Source: Sphingobacteriaceae bacterium
GTDB taxonomy: Bacteria; Bacteroidota; Bacteroidia; Sphingobacteriales; Sphingobacteriaceae
DNA length: 40,047 nucleotides
Assembly: GCA_903644075.1 (NCBI GenBank)
Contig: CAHJXH010000009.1
Coordinates: forward strand, 1 to 40,047
Reading direction: 5' to 3'
Shown here: piece after piece, positions 31,778-38,831 of the stretch
How positions within the stretch are numbered: position 1 is the stretch's first letter
Layout: the number at the start of each line of letters is the position of its first letter
The notes under the pieces: model-generated
The model's database searches: none
What the model was told of the DNA's origin: nothing
Seen by the model: the letters and a program-made list of their open reading frames with translations, nothing else
Program-made: the position numbers and the translations under genes

Positions 31778-33064
31778 ATGCACAACAGCGGCTTTTTAAC
31801 TTTCTTTTTTATTATTGCAGGTATCAGCTTATTATTCGACTGGTATGTATTCTCGGGATTAAAAACCCTGAGCTTCGGCTGGCGGCAGCCTGTACCGCTC
31901 ATCATAACTTATGGCTACCTGTTTATTGCTGTAGGTGTAACGTTTGTATTTTTGCTGGGGATTAGCAGCCTGCGCACCGCGAAGGGGATGACGCCTTTTC
32001 ACGAATGGATGCTGAGTTTGTTCCTCACCTTTTTCGTCACCAAACTGGTATTTATTATCGTATTATCACTGGGGGATCTCGGTCGGTTTGTGAGCGGTAT
32101 TGTAAGCAATGTGAGCAAACCTGCCGGGCAACAAACACATCCTTACTTTCCGGGCCGTCGTAAGTTTATCAGTGAGCTGGCTTTGTTGCTTGCGGCCTTT
32201 CCCTTCACCGGCTTTTTGTATGGCATGTTTAAGGGCAAGTACGATTACCAAGTGCACCGCGAAACCATTTATTATGATGACCTGCCCGATGCCTTCGACG
32301 GATTTACCATTACGCAATTATCAGACATCCACTCGGGAAGTTTTGATAACAAAGCTGCAGTACAACGGGGCATTGATTTGGCTAAAGCCCAAAAATCTGA
32401 TCTTTTTGTTTTTACCGGCGATTTGGTGAATAATGCAGCATGGGAGATTGAACCCTATATGCATATGTTTAATCAGTTGGAAGCCCCTTTTGGCCAATTC
32501 TCCATTTTGGGCAATCACGATTATGGCGATTATATACAATGGGATAGCGAATCTGAAAAAGCTCAAAACCTCGAAACCTTGAAACAGCACCACAAAGCTC
32601 TAGGCTATCGTTTATTGCTGGATGAAAACGTGGTGCTCGAAAAAGGGGGACAAAAATTATCCCTCATAGGTGTGCAAAACTGGGGCAAAGGATTTATCCA
32701 GATTGGCGACCTCGACAAGGCCATGCAAGATGTTGACCCTAATGCCTTTAAGATCCTCCTCTCGCACGACCCCACCCACTGGGAAGAGAAAGTGCGGTAC
32801 AATCCTAATAAAATACATTTAACCCTGGCAGGCCATACCCACGGCGCCCAATTTGGTGTAGAGGTGGCAAGCATAAGATGGAGCCCCGTACAATATCGCT
32901 ATGTAGATTGGGCCGGACTAGCGCAAAACAATGGCCGCTATTTATATGTGAACCGTGGATTTGGCTTCCTTGCATTCTCTGGCCGGGTTGGTATCTGGCC
33001 GGAGGTTACAGTGATTACGTTGAAGAAGGGGCCCACCCAACCCTCCCCCGAAGGGAGGGCTTAA
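31778..33064 (+). CDS. Membrane-anchored metallophosphoesterase
   Basis: The protein has 428 residues. The first 150 or so contain four to five membrane helices (e.g. TFFFIIAGISLLFDWYVF, LSLFLTFFVTKLVFIIVLSL, LALLLAAFPFTGFLYGM). The phosphoesterase domain follows: QLSDIHSGSF (D-x-H), VFTGDLVN (GD), ILGNHDYGD (GNHD), LLSHDPTHW, then LAGHTHGAQFGVE (GHTH). These are the metal ligands of the calcineurin-like fold, so it is probably active. It resembles YkuE/YaeI-type membrane phosphodiesterases. The last residues (KGPTQPSPEGRA) and stop lie within a repeat palindrome. Confidence 0.93.
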   Translation: MHNSGFLTFFFIIAGISLLFDWYVFSGLKTLSFGWRQPVPLIITYGYLFIAVGVTFVFLLGISSLRTAKGMTPFHEWMLSLFLTFFVTKLVFIIVLSLGDLGRFVSGIVSNVSKPAGQQTHPYFPGRRKFISELALLLAAFPFTGFLYGMFKGKYDYQVHRETIYYDDLPDAFDGFTITQLSDIHSGSFDNKAAVQRGIDLAKAQKSDLFVFTGDLVNNAAWEIEPYMHMFNQLEAPFGQFSILGNHDYGDYIQWDSESEKAQNLETLKQHHKALGYRLLLDENVVLEKGGQKLSLIGVQNWGKGFIQIGDLDKAMQDVDPNAFKILLSHDPTHWEEKVRYNPNKIHLTLAGHTHGAQFGVEVASIRWSPVQYRYVDWAGLAQNNGRYLYVNRGFGFLAFSGRVGIWPEVTVITLKKGPTQPSPEGRA

Positions 33065-33103
33065 AAATCACAGTCTCCCCTTCCGGGGGAGATTAGAGGG
33101 GGC
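33030..33103. repeat. CCCTCCC/GGGAGGG palindrome (family E)
   Basis: Two nested hairpins are visible: CCCTCCC-CCGAA-GGGAGGG (33041-33059) and TCTCCCC-TTCC-GGGGGAGA (33074-33092). The first lies in the coding sequence of the metallophosphoesterase. Both may also act as transcription ends. Confidence 0.8.
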
Positions 33104-33131
33104 TTTATATGGTGCTTCAAAATGACATTAA

Positions 33132-33167
33132 TTTGAAACACATGTTTCAGAATTAACAATACATTTG
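33132..33167 (+). promoter_or_regulatory. Promoter and operator-like palindrome of the TetR gene
   Basis: TGAAACA-CA-TGTTTCA (33134-33149) is a perfect 7-bp inverted repeat. It lies between TTTG (33132-33135) and the exact -7 box TACATTTG (33160-33167), which ends 18 nt before the ATG. A similar sequence at 33828-33843 lies before the SDR gene. Confidence 0.75.
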
Positions 33168-33185
33168 CTGACGACAAAATTAGTA

Positions 33186-33761
33186 ATGGCAAGGAACGTT
33201 GAATTTAACGAAGAAGAGGCAATCCAAAAAGCGATGGAAGTTTTTTGGAAGAAAGGGTATAGTGGCACTTCGCTTCGTGATTTAACTGATGCCATGAAAA
33301 TTAACAGCAGCAGCCTTTACAATACCATTGGCGATAAGCACGAGCTATTTGTGCGATGCATTAAGCATTATACTGCTGTGCGGGCGGCTGAACTAAAAAA
33401 ACGTGCCGCTCTTGCCCAATCACCGCTTAATGCCGTAACTAATTTTATTAACGATGCTGTAACCGTTATTGTAGAAGGCAACAGCTGCATGGCTGTTAAA
33501 GCTGCTTTTGAAATTGCTGCCGATGATAAAGTTGTGCAGGATATATTGAAGGAAGATAACGATTTTACACACGATTTTTTACGCTCACTAATAGCGCAAG
33601 CCAGGGAACAAGGCGAACTAACCGGCGATGACGACCCTGAGGTACTGACCGACTATTTAGTTAGCATGTACACCGGCTGGTATGAATCATATATCATCCA
33701 CCAAGACCCTATCCGCATTAAAAAAATGGGCCAATACCTTATTAATCAAATTTCACGGTAA
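33186..33761 (+). CDS. TetR/AcrR-family repressor
   Basis: The protein has 191 residues from the ATG at 33186; the upstream TTG at 33165 lies within the promoter. The N-terminal HTH is EEEAIQKAMEVFWKKGYSGT, then SLRDLTDAMKINSSSLYNTI, with GDKHELFVRCIKHY after it. The C-terminal ligand domain is helical, with a central AVKAAFEIAADDKVVQDIL. It sits 106 nt before an SDR oxidoreductase on the same strand, a common arrangement in which a TetR repressor controls the enzyme and itself. The palindrome upstream fits autoregulation. The ligand is unknown. Confidence 0.95.
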   Translation: MARNVEFNEEEAIQKAMEVFWKKGYSGTSLRDLTDAMKINSSSLYNTIGDKHELFVRCIKHYTAVRAAELKKRAALAQSPLNAVTNFINDAVTVIVEGNSCMAVKAAFEIAADDKVVQDILKEDNDFTHDFLRSLIAQAREQGELTGDDDPEVLTDYLVSMYTGWYESYIIHQDPIRIKKMGQYLINQISR

Positions 33762-33827
33762 CCTTTTTTTCGGTCTCTTTTTAAAACAATCATTTCAAAA
33801 TAAAATAAACACAAGCAGGTCTCATTT

Positions 33828-33843
33828 TGAAACAATCAATTCA
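33828..33843 (+). promoter_or_regulatory. Second copy of the TetR-type operator before the SDR gene
   Basis: TGAAACAATCAATTCA aligns with the palindrome at 33134-33149: the left arm TGAAACA is identical, the right arm matches at TTCA, and the following AGAATTA is identical in both. It lies 24 nt before the SDR ATG. Confidence 0.6.
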
Positions 33844-33867
33844 GAATTATATATAAATAAACACAAC

Positions 33868-34662
33868 ATGGAAAACACACAAAAAAACGACACAAGCCTT
33901 GAAGGTAAAATTGCTTTAGTAACAGGTGGCACCAAAGGCATAGGCAAAGCAATTGCCGACAGGCTAACAGAAGCAGGCGCTACAGTTATTGTATCGGCCA
34001 GGAATCAGCCAGAAGGCAATTCGGCTCATCAATTTATTGCGGCTGATTTAACAAGCCCCGAAGATGTAACCAAACTAACCCAGGAGATCAACGATCAATT
34101 TGGCGGCATCGATATTCTAATTAATAATGTTGGCGGCCTAACCACCCCGGGCGGCGGCTTCAGCACATTAACTGACGAGCATTGGGAAAACGAACTGCAA
34201 TTAAACTTACTGTCTGCGATAAGATTGGATAGAGTGCTGTTGCCTAAAATGATTGAGAAGAAAAACGGTGTGATTATCCACATCTCCTCAGTTGCCGGCA
34301 AACAATCTTTGTGGAACCTTAATATGGCCTACGCAGTTTCTAAAGCCGCGCTAAATCTGTATAGCAAAACGCTGGCAACCGAACTGGCCAGCCAAGGTGT
34401 ACGTGTGTTAACCGTATCGCCGGGTGCAACCAAAACGCCACCAATGGAAAAATTTGTTGAAGATTATGCCACATCTGCAGGCATTACTGTTGAAGAAGCT
34501 TTCCAACAATTAATGCATCAAACCGGCGGCATACCGATGGGCCGCATGGCCGAACCTACAGAGGTAGCCTCGCTGGTACATTTCCTGGTATCGCCAGCAG
34601 CAGCTTACCTTACCGGCACCAACTATGCAATTGATGGAGGGTCGCTTCCGGTTGTAAGTTAA
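33868..34662 (+). CDS. SDR-family oxidoreductase
   Basis: From the ATG at 33868 the protein has 264 residues, normal for a classical SDR; the longer frame upstream overlaps the TetR gene and is unlikely. The cofactor motif is ALVTGGTKGIGKAIAD, followed by NNVGG. The catalytic set is the Ser of HISSVAGK and YAVSK (Y-x3-K). The C-terminal PGATKTPPMEKF and end TGTNYAIDGGSLPVV are typical. A basic residue after the second strand (SARNQ) suggests NADPH. The substrate is unknown. It probably forms a regulatory unit with the TetR gene upstream and ends at a strong terminator. Confidence 0.95.
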   Translation: MENTQKNDTSLEGKIALVTGGTKGIGKAIADRLTEAGATVIVSARNQPEGNSAHQFIAADLTSPEDVTKLTQEINDQFGGIDILINNVGGLTTPGGGFSTLTDEHWENELQLNLLSAIRLDRVLLPKMIEKKNGVIIHISSVAGKQSLWNLNMAYAVSKAALNLYSKTLATELASQGVRVLTVSPGATKTPPMEKFVEDYATSAGITVEEAFQQLMHQTGGIPMGRMAEPTEVASLVHFLVSPAAAYLTGTNYAIDGGSLPVVS

Positions 34663-34681
34663 TTGAGTACTTATAAATTTA

Positions 34682-34716
34682 AAGCATCCCTGATTTTAAG
34701 AGAATCAGGGATGCTT
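34682..34716. terminator. Terminator between SDR and SnoaL-like genes
   Basis: AAGCATCCCTGATT (34682-34695), a 7-nt loop and its exact complement (34703-34716) form a 14-bp stem, followed by AGATTTTTC. It serves the convergent genes on both sides. Confidence 0.92.
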
Positions 34717-34724
34717 AGATTTTT

Positions 34725-35255
34725 CTAAAGCTGCTTCTGCCTTTCTTTCAGGCTCGGCTGCTTGTAATATTCTGTTAGTTCTAATGAATAATTTACGCTG
34801 GTAATTTCCCATTTCCCATCCCGTTTTATCAGGCTTAGGTATTTGCCGCCCCAGTTGGTCATTTTATGATCTGCCCAAAAGCTATAATCCATACTTACTG
34901 TTGCAACGGTACCATCTTCAATTATGCGGATGTTATCAAACTTATCCTCTGTTGATTTATATCTAAACAAGGATCTCATGAAACCTTTATAACTTCCCGA
35001 AAAATAGTTAGTACCGGCAGCTTTTGCCCCTTTTGTTTCTACTTCTTTCGCCTGAGATCGGTCTTTCAATGCTGCGCACCAGGTAACCGGGCCGTCATTA
35101 AACAAGCTATAAAAAGTAGTGGAGTCTTTTTCAATTACACTTTTCGAGTATTGATTTATCAAAATACTTATCTCTTTTTTATTGTTTGTTATTTGCTGTG
35201 CATACGTGTGTTGTATGGATATTAAAAGTATAACTAATATGATTTTGGCTTTCAT
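34725..35255 (-). CDS. Exported SnoaL/NTF2-like protein
   Basis: The protein has 176 residues with a signal peptide (IILVILLISIQHTYAQ). The rest matches the cone-like NTF2/SnoaL fold: the helix EISILINQYSKSVIEKDSTT, then FYSLFND, FMRSLFRYKSTEDKFDNIRI, TVATVSMDYSFWAD, and the end sheet YLSLIKRDGKWEITSVNYSL. The family is diverse and ligand binding cannot be predicted. It starts 1 nt after the tautomerase stop, so it is translated with that gene and the Crp/Fnr gene upstream. The final KERQKQL is charged. Confidence 0.85.
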   Translation of the reverse strand: MKAKIILVILLISIQHTYAQQITNNKKEISILINQYSKSVIEKDSTTFYSLFNDGPVTWCAALKDRSQAKEVETKGAKAAGTNYFSGSYKGFMRSLFRYKSTEDKFDNIRIIEDGTVATVSMDYSFWADHKMTNWGGKYLSLIKRDGKWEITSVNYSLELTEYYKQPSLKERQKQL

Positions 35256-35256
35256 T

Positions 35257-35658
35257 TTACTTTTTTTGATTGGTGATTAATTTGTACTCTATCGTCAGCC
35301 CTTCATAGCCATAAGCATCTGCTTTCATTTCCTGAATAGCGGTATAACTTACCGGGTGTACCTTGCCAAGAATAGTTGTTAATGATTGGTGTACGGCTTC
35401 AATATATTTAGCCTTATCAGTTTTGAGATTGGTAGAATCCGAAATTTTGATTTCGAGGTGGAAGCTCTTTGTTTTTAATTCGGCAAGGGACACTGAATTA
35501 ACGAACCAGAGATAATCTGGCACAAATGAAATGGTGACTACCGTAACTTCCGGTTTCTTGTTTAAAACCTCTTTAGTAAGGCGGCCGATTTCTTTTACAA
35601 GCTGTTGTGCTAAAGCCTGATCCTCCGGCCCGCTTATTTTTAAATTGATGATTGGCAT
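35257..35658 (-). CDS. Tautomerase-family protein
   Basis: The protein has 133 residues. It begins MPIINLKISG, so the N-terminal Pro needed by the 4-oxalocrotonate tautomerase superfamily is exposed after Met removal. The first 60 residues show the beta-alpha-beta unit (VKEIGRLTKEVLNKKPEVTV). The second half repeats it (EAVHQSLTTILGKVHPVSYT, then AIQEMKADAYGYEG), giving a fused two-unit architecture rather than the 62-residue single type. The substrate is unknown. It lies 47 nt after the Crp/Fnr gene and 1 nt before the SnoaL-like gene. Confidence 0.87.
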   Translation of the reverse strand: MPIINLKISGPEDQALAQQLVKEIGRLTKEVLNKKPEVTVVTISFVPDYLWFVNSVSLAELKTKSFHLEIKISDSTNLKTDKAKYIEAVHQSLTTILGKVHPVSYTAIQEMKADAYGYEGLTIEYKLITNQKK

Positions 35659-35705
35659 ACTTCAATATTTATTAATGAAGTACAAATCTCAATTTAAAGC
35701 CGCCC

Positions 35706-36281
35706 TTATTTATTGATGTATGTTAAGAGTTTGATTCTGCTGAGCGATTCGGGCTTAACGCCCAGATAAGAAGCAATGTGGTATTGCGAAACCCGTTGTT
35801 CTATTCCGGGATAAAGAGTAGATAGTCCTTCCAGTCTTTCTGCCGCCGATTGTTTTAAAAATGAAGTTTCGCGCTTACATTTTCTGATAAAATAGGTATC
35901 TGAAATGTATTTACTTAGCTTTAAAAAAGCACTGTCCTGCTCAATCAGCTGGTTCAGTTTTTCATAACTGATGCAATGAACCGTGCTGTCAGTTAAAGCT
36001 TCAATATTGCAGTTGGTAGGCATCTGCGTTAAAAAACTGGTGTATGCACTCACAAAATCATTGTCGAAATAAAAATCATTGTTAAACTCACCTTCGCTAT
36101 TCCTCACGTATGATCTTAAAGTTCCTGAAGAAACAAACCCGATAAACTTACAAACCGAACCTTCTGTAATTAAATGCTTCTTTTTCTTTAGGTTTTTAAT
36201 TTTTAGTTGGGAAGAGAACATTACGAAATGATCTTCATCCAATCCTAACTTATCTCTGAACAAAGTGATTAGCGGTTCCAT
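35706..36281 (-). CDS. Crp/Fnr-family transcriptional regulator
   Basis: From the ATG at 36281 the protein has 191 residues. The cyclic-nucleotide-binding-like barrel is visible (KKHLITEGSVCKFIGFVSSG, then TLRSYVRNSEGEFNNDFYFD). The dimerisation helix follows (LKLSKYISDTYFIRKCKRET). The C-terminal HTH shows RVSQYHIASYLGVKPESLSR. Four-cysteine FNR features are absent, so oxygen sensing by a cluster is not expected. The start is fixed by the promoter at 36303-36336, which lies upstream of this ATG but downstream of the longer TTG-initiated frame. It heads an operon with the tautomerase and SnoaL-like genes. Confidence 0.9.
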   Translation of the reverse strand: MEPLITLFRDKLGLDEDHFVMFSSQLKIKNLKKKKHLITEGSVCKFIGFVSSGTLRSYVRNSEGEFNNDFYFDNDFVSAYTSFLTQMPTNCNIEALTDSTVHCISYEKLNQLIEQDSAFLKLSKYISDTYFIRKCKRETSFLKQSAAERLEGLSTLYPGIEQRVSQYHIASYLGVKPESLSRIKLLTYINK

Positions 36282-36302
36282 ACAAGATCGATTTTGAAGC
36301 TT

Positions 36303-36336
36303 CAAAGGTAAATTATTTACTAACGTAATGCTCAAA
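36303..36336 (-). promoter_or_regulatory. Promoter of the Crp/Fnr operon
   Basis: On the minus strand TTTG (36333-36336), a 22-nt spacer and TACCTTTG (36303-36310) match the Bacteroidota consensus. The -7 box ends 21 nt before the ATG at 36281. Confidence 0.78.
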
Positions 36337-36357
36337 GTATATCATAGCGATAAATCT

Positions 36358-36413
36358 ATCCCTTATTAAAGCAAGTGATAATAGCAATGCCTTTGCCTTC
36401 CCCTTTTAAGGCT
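36358..36413 (+). repeat. Family D element, truncated copy
   Basis: CCCTTATTAAAGCAAGTGAT, then TAGCAATGCC and CCCCTTTTAAGG repeat the left half of the element at 36450-36560, without the right outer arm. Confidence 0.7.
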
Positions 36414-36449
36414 ACAGTGTACCCACATCTTTAAACTGCTTCAGTTTCT

Positions 36450-36560
36450 ACCCCTTATTAAAGTTAGTAGAAGTAGTAGTAGCAATGCCATTGCTTTCCC
36501 CTTCAAAAGGGGAATACTACTGCCAGTACATCTTGCCCAAACGCCAATAAGGGGTAAAAT
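36450..36560. repeat. Family D palindromic element, copy 2
   Basis: TACCCCTTATTAA (36450 on) faces AATAAGGGGTAAAAT (36546-36560), with the central palindrome TTCCCCTTCAAAAGGGGAA. It shares outer and inner parts with the element at 31597-31698. Confidence 0.85.
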
Positions 36561-36593
36561 TAGGAACAGATTGAACGTGGCAATCAACTCAGC

Positions 36594-36957
36594 TTAACCT
36601 GCTTTTTGCTGCTCATTGAAACCGTTCTCGCGCAGATCTTTTAACTCCAGTTCGTAAGCGCGCATTCGGGCGTGCAAAATATCAACTTCGGTACGCAGCA
36701 TCTGGATCTCGGTGATCAGTTTGGCCGATTCTGGCTTGCTGATCTTTTTTATCACCGGTTCCCAGTATCAGCCACTCGGGCGAGTATTTGAGCTGGAAGC
36801 ATAATTTGCGGATGAGGTAATAACTCATCTCCTGCTTTTGATTCACAATTTTGCTGATAAAACCCTGATCAACACCAATAGCGTTGGCTAAGGCCAGCTG
36901 CCCGCCGTGATCTTTCACAATCACTTTCATTCGCTTAACTATTGCATCGTCTGTCAT
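36594..36957 (-). pseudogene. XRE-type HTH protein, frameshifted in an A-run
   Basis: The first frame (start ATG 36957) codes for an XRE-like HTH: GGQLALANAIGVDQGFISKI is the recognition unit and WLILGTGDKK is the typical repressor-like end. After that the frame reads an unlikely tail. Shifting by one base at the A6 run (36745-36750) restores an open frame of about 50 residues with a strong coiled coil (ITEIQMLRTEVDILHARMRA, then YELELKDLREN) ending at 36594. An intact gene would need one A fewer. The result is either a genuine inactivation or a sequencing error. The protein is probably a small phage-repressor-like regulator. Confidence 0.75.
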
Positions 36958-37137
36958 ATCCAATTCAAATGGTTATTTAGCAGCGCTTTTTGAGCAGCCG
37001 GATTTGCAGGCAATATTATGATATTTTGGGTTATCAAGGTAATATTTAACAAGTATTAGATTTTAGTGATACAGCACTTATCGTTACAGCTTTATTTTTT
37101 AACAATAAGATAATTTTTATCATAATAATTTAATCGC

Positions 37138-37145
37138 TATATTTG
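37138..37145 (+). promoter_or_regulatory. -7 box of the response regulator gene
   Basis: TATATTTG is an exact TAnnTTTG match ending 35 nt before the TTG start at 37181. The upstream element is a T-rich stretch without a clear TTTG. The gap 36958-37180 shows nothing else. Confidence 0.55.
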
Positions 37146-37180
37146 CAGGTCGCTAAACCAGTTAATTTAGACCCCCCGCT

Positions 37181-37531
37181 TTGAAAATTTTAGTAGTAGA
37201 GGATAATAAAGATATTTTAGAAGTGCTCGATATTATTTTAACCGATGAGGGCTACGAAGTAATATCCTGTTCGGACGGTACCTCGATCGATAATTTAAAA
37301 AATATTAACCCCAGATTAATCCTGATGGATGAGCTTTTGCCCGGTATAAAAGGCAGCGAACTTTGCCTTCGCGTAAAAAGCGATGAGGAACTTAAACACA
37401 TCCCCGTGATCCTGATCTCGGCATCTCAATCCATCGAGAGCATTGCCGGCAAATGCGGGGCTGATGCCTACGTAGCCAAACCCTTTGATATTGAACTACT
37501 AAGCAGCCTGGTAAAAAGCCTGATTGCCTAA
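37181..37531 (+). CDS. Single-domain response regulator with TTG start
   Basis: The protein has 116 residues, only a CheY-like receiver. KILVVEDNKDILEVLD gives the acidic pocket; the phospho-acceptor is the Asp in RLILMDELLPGIKG; the Ser of VILISAS and the Lys of YVAKPF complete the site. The residue after the acceptor region (LMDELLP) is typical. The start is TTG, because TTGAAAATTTTAGTAGTAG matches the family's exact beginning and no ATG fits. It has no output domain, so it acts by protein contact. It converges with and overlaps the next gene by 4 nt. The cognate kinase is not nearby. Confidence 0.9.
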   Translation: MKILVVEDNKDILEVLDIILTDEGYEVISCSDGTSIDNLKNINPRLILMDELLPGIKGSELCLRVKSDEELKHIPVILISASQSIESIAGKCGADAYVAKPFDIELLSSLVKSLIA

Positions 37532-37890
37532 TAAATAACGTCCTGATTTAATTTCTGAAGAATAACATCCAGCTTGTGGTCATACGCTTTGAGGGTGATT
37601 TTTTTGCCACGGTAATTGGTGGTAAGCTCGTCAAGTTCTGCACCTAGGGCTATACGTGAGTTGTTGATTTTGGCAAGTTGCGGGTCGTCACCTAAATCGC
37701 CGGTTGTAGTTTGTCGCAGGGCGTGCTGTATGGTGCGCAGCTTATTATCCACTGTTCTTTGTAGAAATAGTTGGGGCACATCCTTATTTTCCTCAAGAAC
37801 TTTATGGACAGCCTTGTTCCTGAAAGTGTTAATAATTAGCGCCAGCGCACCGATAAAAACAGCGCAAATGAGTACAATATTATAGTCCAT
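37528..37890 (-). CDS. Small membrane-anchored coiled-coil protein
   Basis: The protein has 120 residues. One N-terminal membrane helix (YNIVLICAVFIGALALIINTF) is followed by a basic segment (RNKAVHK) and an alpha-helical cytoplasmic part (TVDNKLRTIQHALRQTT, then LGAELDELTTNYRGKKITLK). There is no recognised motif. Its 3' end overlaps the response regulator by 4 nt in convergent orientation. A 102-bp inverted-repeat element lies immediately upstream. Confidence 0.65.
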   Translation of the reverse strand: MDYNIVLICAVFIGALALIINTFRNKAVHKVLEENKDVPQLFLQRTVDNKLRTIQHALRQTTTGDLGDDPQLAKINNSRIALGAELDELTTNYRGKKITLKAYDHKLDVILQKLNQDVIY

Positions 37891-37903
37891 TAATTAAAAA
37901 ATC

Positions 37904-38005
37904 TGGGAGTAAAATTCTCGACTCACAACTAAGCCATTGTAAGTGTAATATTACTAATATTAGTAATATTTTCCATGTAAGTAAATTGTTAAATATTTAC
38001 TCCCA
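37904..38005. repeat. MITE-like 102-bp element with nested palindromes
   Basis: TGGGAGTAAA (37904-37913) and TTTACTCCCA (37996-38005) are perfect 10-bp terminal inverted repeats. In the middle lies a perfect 24-bp palindrome (37947-37970, AATATTACTAAT and its complement). A smaller pair AGTAAAT/ATTTACT lies at the right end. No coding frame is present. It lies between the repressor stop and the gene at 37890. Confidence 0.6.
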
Positions 38006-38011
38006 AAAGTT

Positions 38012-38707
38012 TTAGTGATTGTGCTTTTTATGGATGTCTTTTACCAGGCACAACTTTTTGATCTCCGACTTTTTAATCACAAACGGGGCATACTTTAGGC
38101 GGTTGCCAATCATCTCAGTGGTATTGTCAGAGTGGGCAATCACTTCGTCGTCGGTGTCGCCAATTAGCAGGCGTTTGTACATGCGGTAGTCGCCCCATTC
38201 TATATAGTATACCTCGCCGGGTAATATTTTTTTATCGTGGATAATTTTAAGTGCAACCCAGCAACCGTTCTCCAGGTATGGGTACATCGAGTGACCCCAA
38301 ACCGGCAAAGCAAAATCGCACTCTTCAATACCGGGGAAATTCATGTAGCCAACCGGGGCGGCATCGTTTAAATCATTATAAACCTCCACCCCTGAAGCCG
38401 TTGCTGTGACCTCATACATCGGGATTCCTTCAAAAACTTTAACTTCTGCTTTCTTTTCTACAACTGCAGGTTGCTCTCCACCTAAATATTCTTTAAAATA
38501 TTCTTTAAAAACTCTGAATTTTTCCGGATCTATATTCTGGCGACTCTTTATTATTTCTGTAATACTACTTGGTGAGTTAAAACCTAATATCTCGGCCAGC
38601 TCAGCGTTACCATTAAATGCCTTTCCACGCAACTGATTGTACATTATTATGAATTCAAGCGTTTCCGGGCGAACGTTTTTTATCTTGCTTATCTTAGGAT
38701 CTTCCAT
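38012..38707 (-). CDS. LexA/CI-like S24-family repressor
   Basis: The protein has 231 residues. The N-terminal HTH is about residues 14-75 (GNAELAEILGFNSPSSITEI). A linker with GIPMYEVTATASG, where Ala-Ser-Gly resembles a cleavage region, leads into the S24 peptidase-like domain. The catalytic Ser is in VWGHSMYPYLENG and the Lys in YRMYKRLL. The domain order is that of phage CI and LexA-type repressors, which cleave themselves after DNA damage. It is divergent from a small gene at 38832, and the gap holds two short palindromes, a switch-like arrangement. The C-terminus ends in His-rich HKKHNH. Confidence 0.92.
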   Translation of the reverse strand: MEDPKISKIKNVRPETLEFIIMYNQLRGKAFNGNAELAEILGFNSPSSITEIIKSRQNIDPEKFRVFKEYFKEYLGGEQPAVVEKKAEVKVFEGIPMYEVTATASGVEVYNDLNDAAPVGYMNFPGIEECDFALPVWGHSMYPYLENGCWVALKIIHDKKILPGEVYYIEWGDYRMYKRLLIGDTDDEVIAHSDNTTEMIGNRLKYAPFVIKKSEIKKLCLVKDIHKKHNH

Positions 38708-38725
38708 AATGAAAATAAATTTTAC

Positions 38726-38755
38726 AGAAATGTTTCTATATTTACAGAAATTTCT
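38726..38755. promoter_or_regulatory. Twin operator palindromes of the S24 repressor
   Basis: AGAAATGTTTCT (38726-38737) and AGAAATTTCT (38746-38755) share the half-site AGAAA and are each preceded by TTTAC. They lie between the divergent genes, next to the -7 box at 38757. Operator function is inferred. Confidence 0.6.
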
Positions 38756-38756
38756 T

Positions 38757-38764
38757 TATATTTG
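38757..38764 (+). promoter_or_regulatory. -7 box directed to the gene at 38832
   Basis: TATATTTG is an exact TAnnTTTG match directly adjacent to the second palindrome, so repressor binding would block it. The box ends 67 nt before the ATG. Confidence 0.55.
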
Positions 38765-38831
38765 TTTTGTAATTACAATTTAAAGATACAAAGAATTATT
38801 GATAATTACATAATTCAAATACAGAACAGCC

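Noticed and set aside
33682..33867. N-terminal extension of the SDR protein
   Set aside because: The extension overlaps the TetR gene and the ATG at 33868 gives the normal SDR length behind the operator-like sequence.
36745..36750. Programmed -1 frameshift in the XRE gene
   Set aside because: The change needed is +1 (or -2), and the zero-frame phase does not fit an A-AAA-AAG slippery heptamer; an extra A in the run explains it more simply.
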